From contig NZ_CANCLE010000008.1 of the NCBI RefSeq assembly GCF_947378715.1, forward strand, positions 1 to 43,877: a stretch of DNA of 43,877 bases. The letters are read 5' to 3'. Below are positions 43,006 to 43,877 of the stretch, in pieces. This DNA is from Phenylobacterium aquaticum (GTDB taxonomy: Bacteria; Pseudomonadota; Alphaproteobacteria; Caulobacterales; Caulobacteraceae). Under the pieces are notes generated by a model. It saw only the letters and a program-made list of their open reading frames with translations, did not search any database and was not told the DNA's origin. The translations under genes and the position numbers were made by a program. The first letter of the stretch is position 1. Each line of letters starts with the position of its first letter.

Positions 43006-43665
43006 ATGACCAGTTACCGGCGCGCCAGCGACCTGCCCCAGGTGATCCCGGTCTTCCCGCTCGACGGGGCCCTGCTGCTGCCGGGCGGCGACCTGCCCCT
43101 GCGCATCTTTGAGCCGCGCTATCTGAACATGGTCGACGACGTCATGGCCGGCGACCGGATGATCGGCATGATCCAGACCCGGGCCGGCGGCGAGCGCGAG
43201 CGGCCCAATCTCTGCGCCGTCGGCTGCGCCGGCCGGATCACCAGCTTCAACGAGACCTCGGACGGCGCCTATCTGATCACGCTCACCGGCGTCTGCCGCT
43301 TCGCGGTGGGCGAGGAGCTGTCGTCGCGCCTGCCCTATCGCCAGGTCCGCGCCGCCTTCACGGCCTTCGCCGAGGATCTGGAGGACGGCGGCGACGATCT
43401 CGGGGCCTTCGACCGCAAGCGCTTCGCCCGGGCGCTGAAGACCTATCTCAACCGCCGCGAGCTCGACATCGACTGGGAAACCGCCGAGAGCGCGCCCCTG
43501 GAAAGCCTGGTCACCAGCCTGTCCATGGGTCTGCCCTTCGCCACGGTGGAGAAACAGGCCCTGCTGGAGGCGCCGACCCTGGAGGCGCGCTGCGAGGCGC
43601 TCACCACCCTGCTCGAGATCGACGCGCTCGAGGACGACGGTGACGAACCCCACAGCATGCAGTAG
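43006..43665 (+). CDS. Lon substrate-binding (LON N-terminal) domain protein
   Basis: The 219-residue protein corresponds only to the N-terminal domain of Lon protease: VIPVFPLDGALLLPGGDLPLRIFEPRYLNMVDDVMAG, then CAVGCAGRITSFNETSDGAYLITLTGVCRF. There is no AAA+ or protease domain, so it is not a protease itself. Such proteins are common beside the CnoX gene in Alphaproteobacteria, which suggests a protein-quality-control role. Its stop is 9 bases before the Trm112-like gene. Confidence 0.92.
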   Translation: MTSYRRASDLPQVIPVFPLDGALLLPGGDLPLRIFEPRYLNMVDDVMAGDRMIGMIQTRAGGERERPNLCAVGCAGRITSFNETSDGAYLITLTGVCRFAVGEELSSRLPYRQVRAAFTAFAEDLEDGGDDLGAFDRKRFARALKTYLNRRELDIDWETAESAPLESLVTSLSMGLPFATVEKQALLEAPTLEARCEALTTLLEIDALEDDGDEPHSMQ

Positions 43666-43674
43666 GGGTGGCCC

Positions 43675-43875
43675 ATGACCGCCGACCTGCCCGCCCTGAC
43701 CGCCGAGATCGATCCCCGACTGCTGGAGATCCTGGTCTGTCCCCTGACCCACGGGCCGCTGGACTATGACCGCAAGGCCGGCGAGCTGATCAGCCGCCAG
43801 GCCAAGCTCGCCTATCCCATCCGCGACGGCGTGCCGATCATGCTGCCGGAAGAGGCGCGGCCGCTGGAGGGGTGA
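43675..43875 (+). CDS. Trm112-family zinc-ribbon-like protein
   Basis: The 66-residue protein has the bacterial Trm112/YcaR pattern: DPRLLEILVCPLTHGPLDYD, then ELISRQAKLAYPIRDGVPIMLPEEARPL. Only one Cys is present (CPLTHG), as in many bacterial members that do not bind zinc. In eukaryotes and archaea Trm112 activates methyltransferases; bacterial partners are less clear. It is the last gene of the cnoX cluster and ends two bases before the window end. Confidence 0.93.
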   Translation: MTADLPALTAEIDPRLLEILVCPLTHGPLDYDRKAGELISRQAKLAYPIRDGVPIMLPEEARPLEG

Positions 43876-43877
43876 GG

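Overview
The window looks like chromosomal DNA of a high-GC alphaproteobacterium of the Caulobacterales (Caulobacter/Phenylobacterium type). This rests on the codon bias towards G/C at third positions, the purH - heparinase-like - rpe - rsmB - DUF1674 (SDHAF4-like) block, a CC0125/CC1285-type lipoprotein, abundant TonB-dependent receptors without siderophore genes, a WCGPC-containing CnoX, and an accessory che cluster. No insertion sequence, phage gene or CRISPR array was seen.

Layout. 1-6310: nucleotide and housekeeping genes, mostly on the minus strand. purH is preceded by a clear ZTP (pfl) riboswitch. At the left edge lies the 3' end of a second purH-like gene facing purH, forming an imperfect inverted repeat. 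6372-9241: a secreted low-complexity Cys/Gly/His-rich protein and TonB-dependent receptor 1. 9258-12190: pyrF, a MarC-family membrane protein, KTSC, MAPEG and LysE-family genes. 12633-18276: two tandem copies of a two-gene module, each a small periplasmic protein (YfiR/DUF4154-like by motif) followed by a TonB-dependent receptor. The second copy runs into a chemoreceptor gene (18331-20295). 20459-24707: a lipoprotein, a MHYT-PAS-GGDEF-EAL protein and a saccharopine-dehydrogenase-like oxidoreductase.

25316-36591 is a compact chemosensory operon: STAS - cheY - cheA - cheW - mcp - mcp - mcp - cheW - cheR - cheB, with overlapping or closely spaced genes. The three receptors share nearly identical signalling domains and a common C-terminal tail, but differ in the number of HAMP modules. 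Convergent to the operon are a soluble protein with two degenerate receptor-tip motifs and a CheZ-like D-x3-Q motif (36629-38344) and a PAS-PAS hybrid histidine kinase. The right end carries tRNA-Gly(GCC), a DUF6065 protein, a ProX/YbaK-type tRNA editing protein, and cnoX - Lon-substrate-binding-domain - Trm112-like genes.

The most interesting hypothesis is a trans-envelope sensory system. Three paralogous outer-membrane receptors, two periplasmic YfiR-like partners and a chemoreceptor lie a few kb from an accessory che cluster. That cluster has an unusual CheZ-like/MCP-like soluble protein in place of a recognisable cheZ or cheD. Short sequence motifs recur in the AT-rich upstream regions of these units. 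The receptor ligands and the output (motility, surface attachment or c-di-GMP) cannot be read from the sequence.
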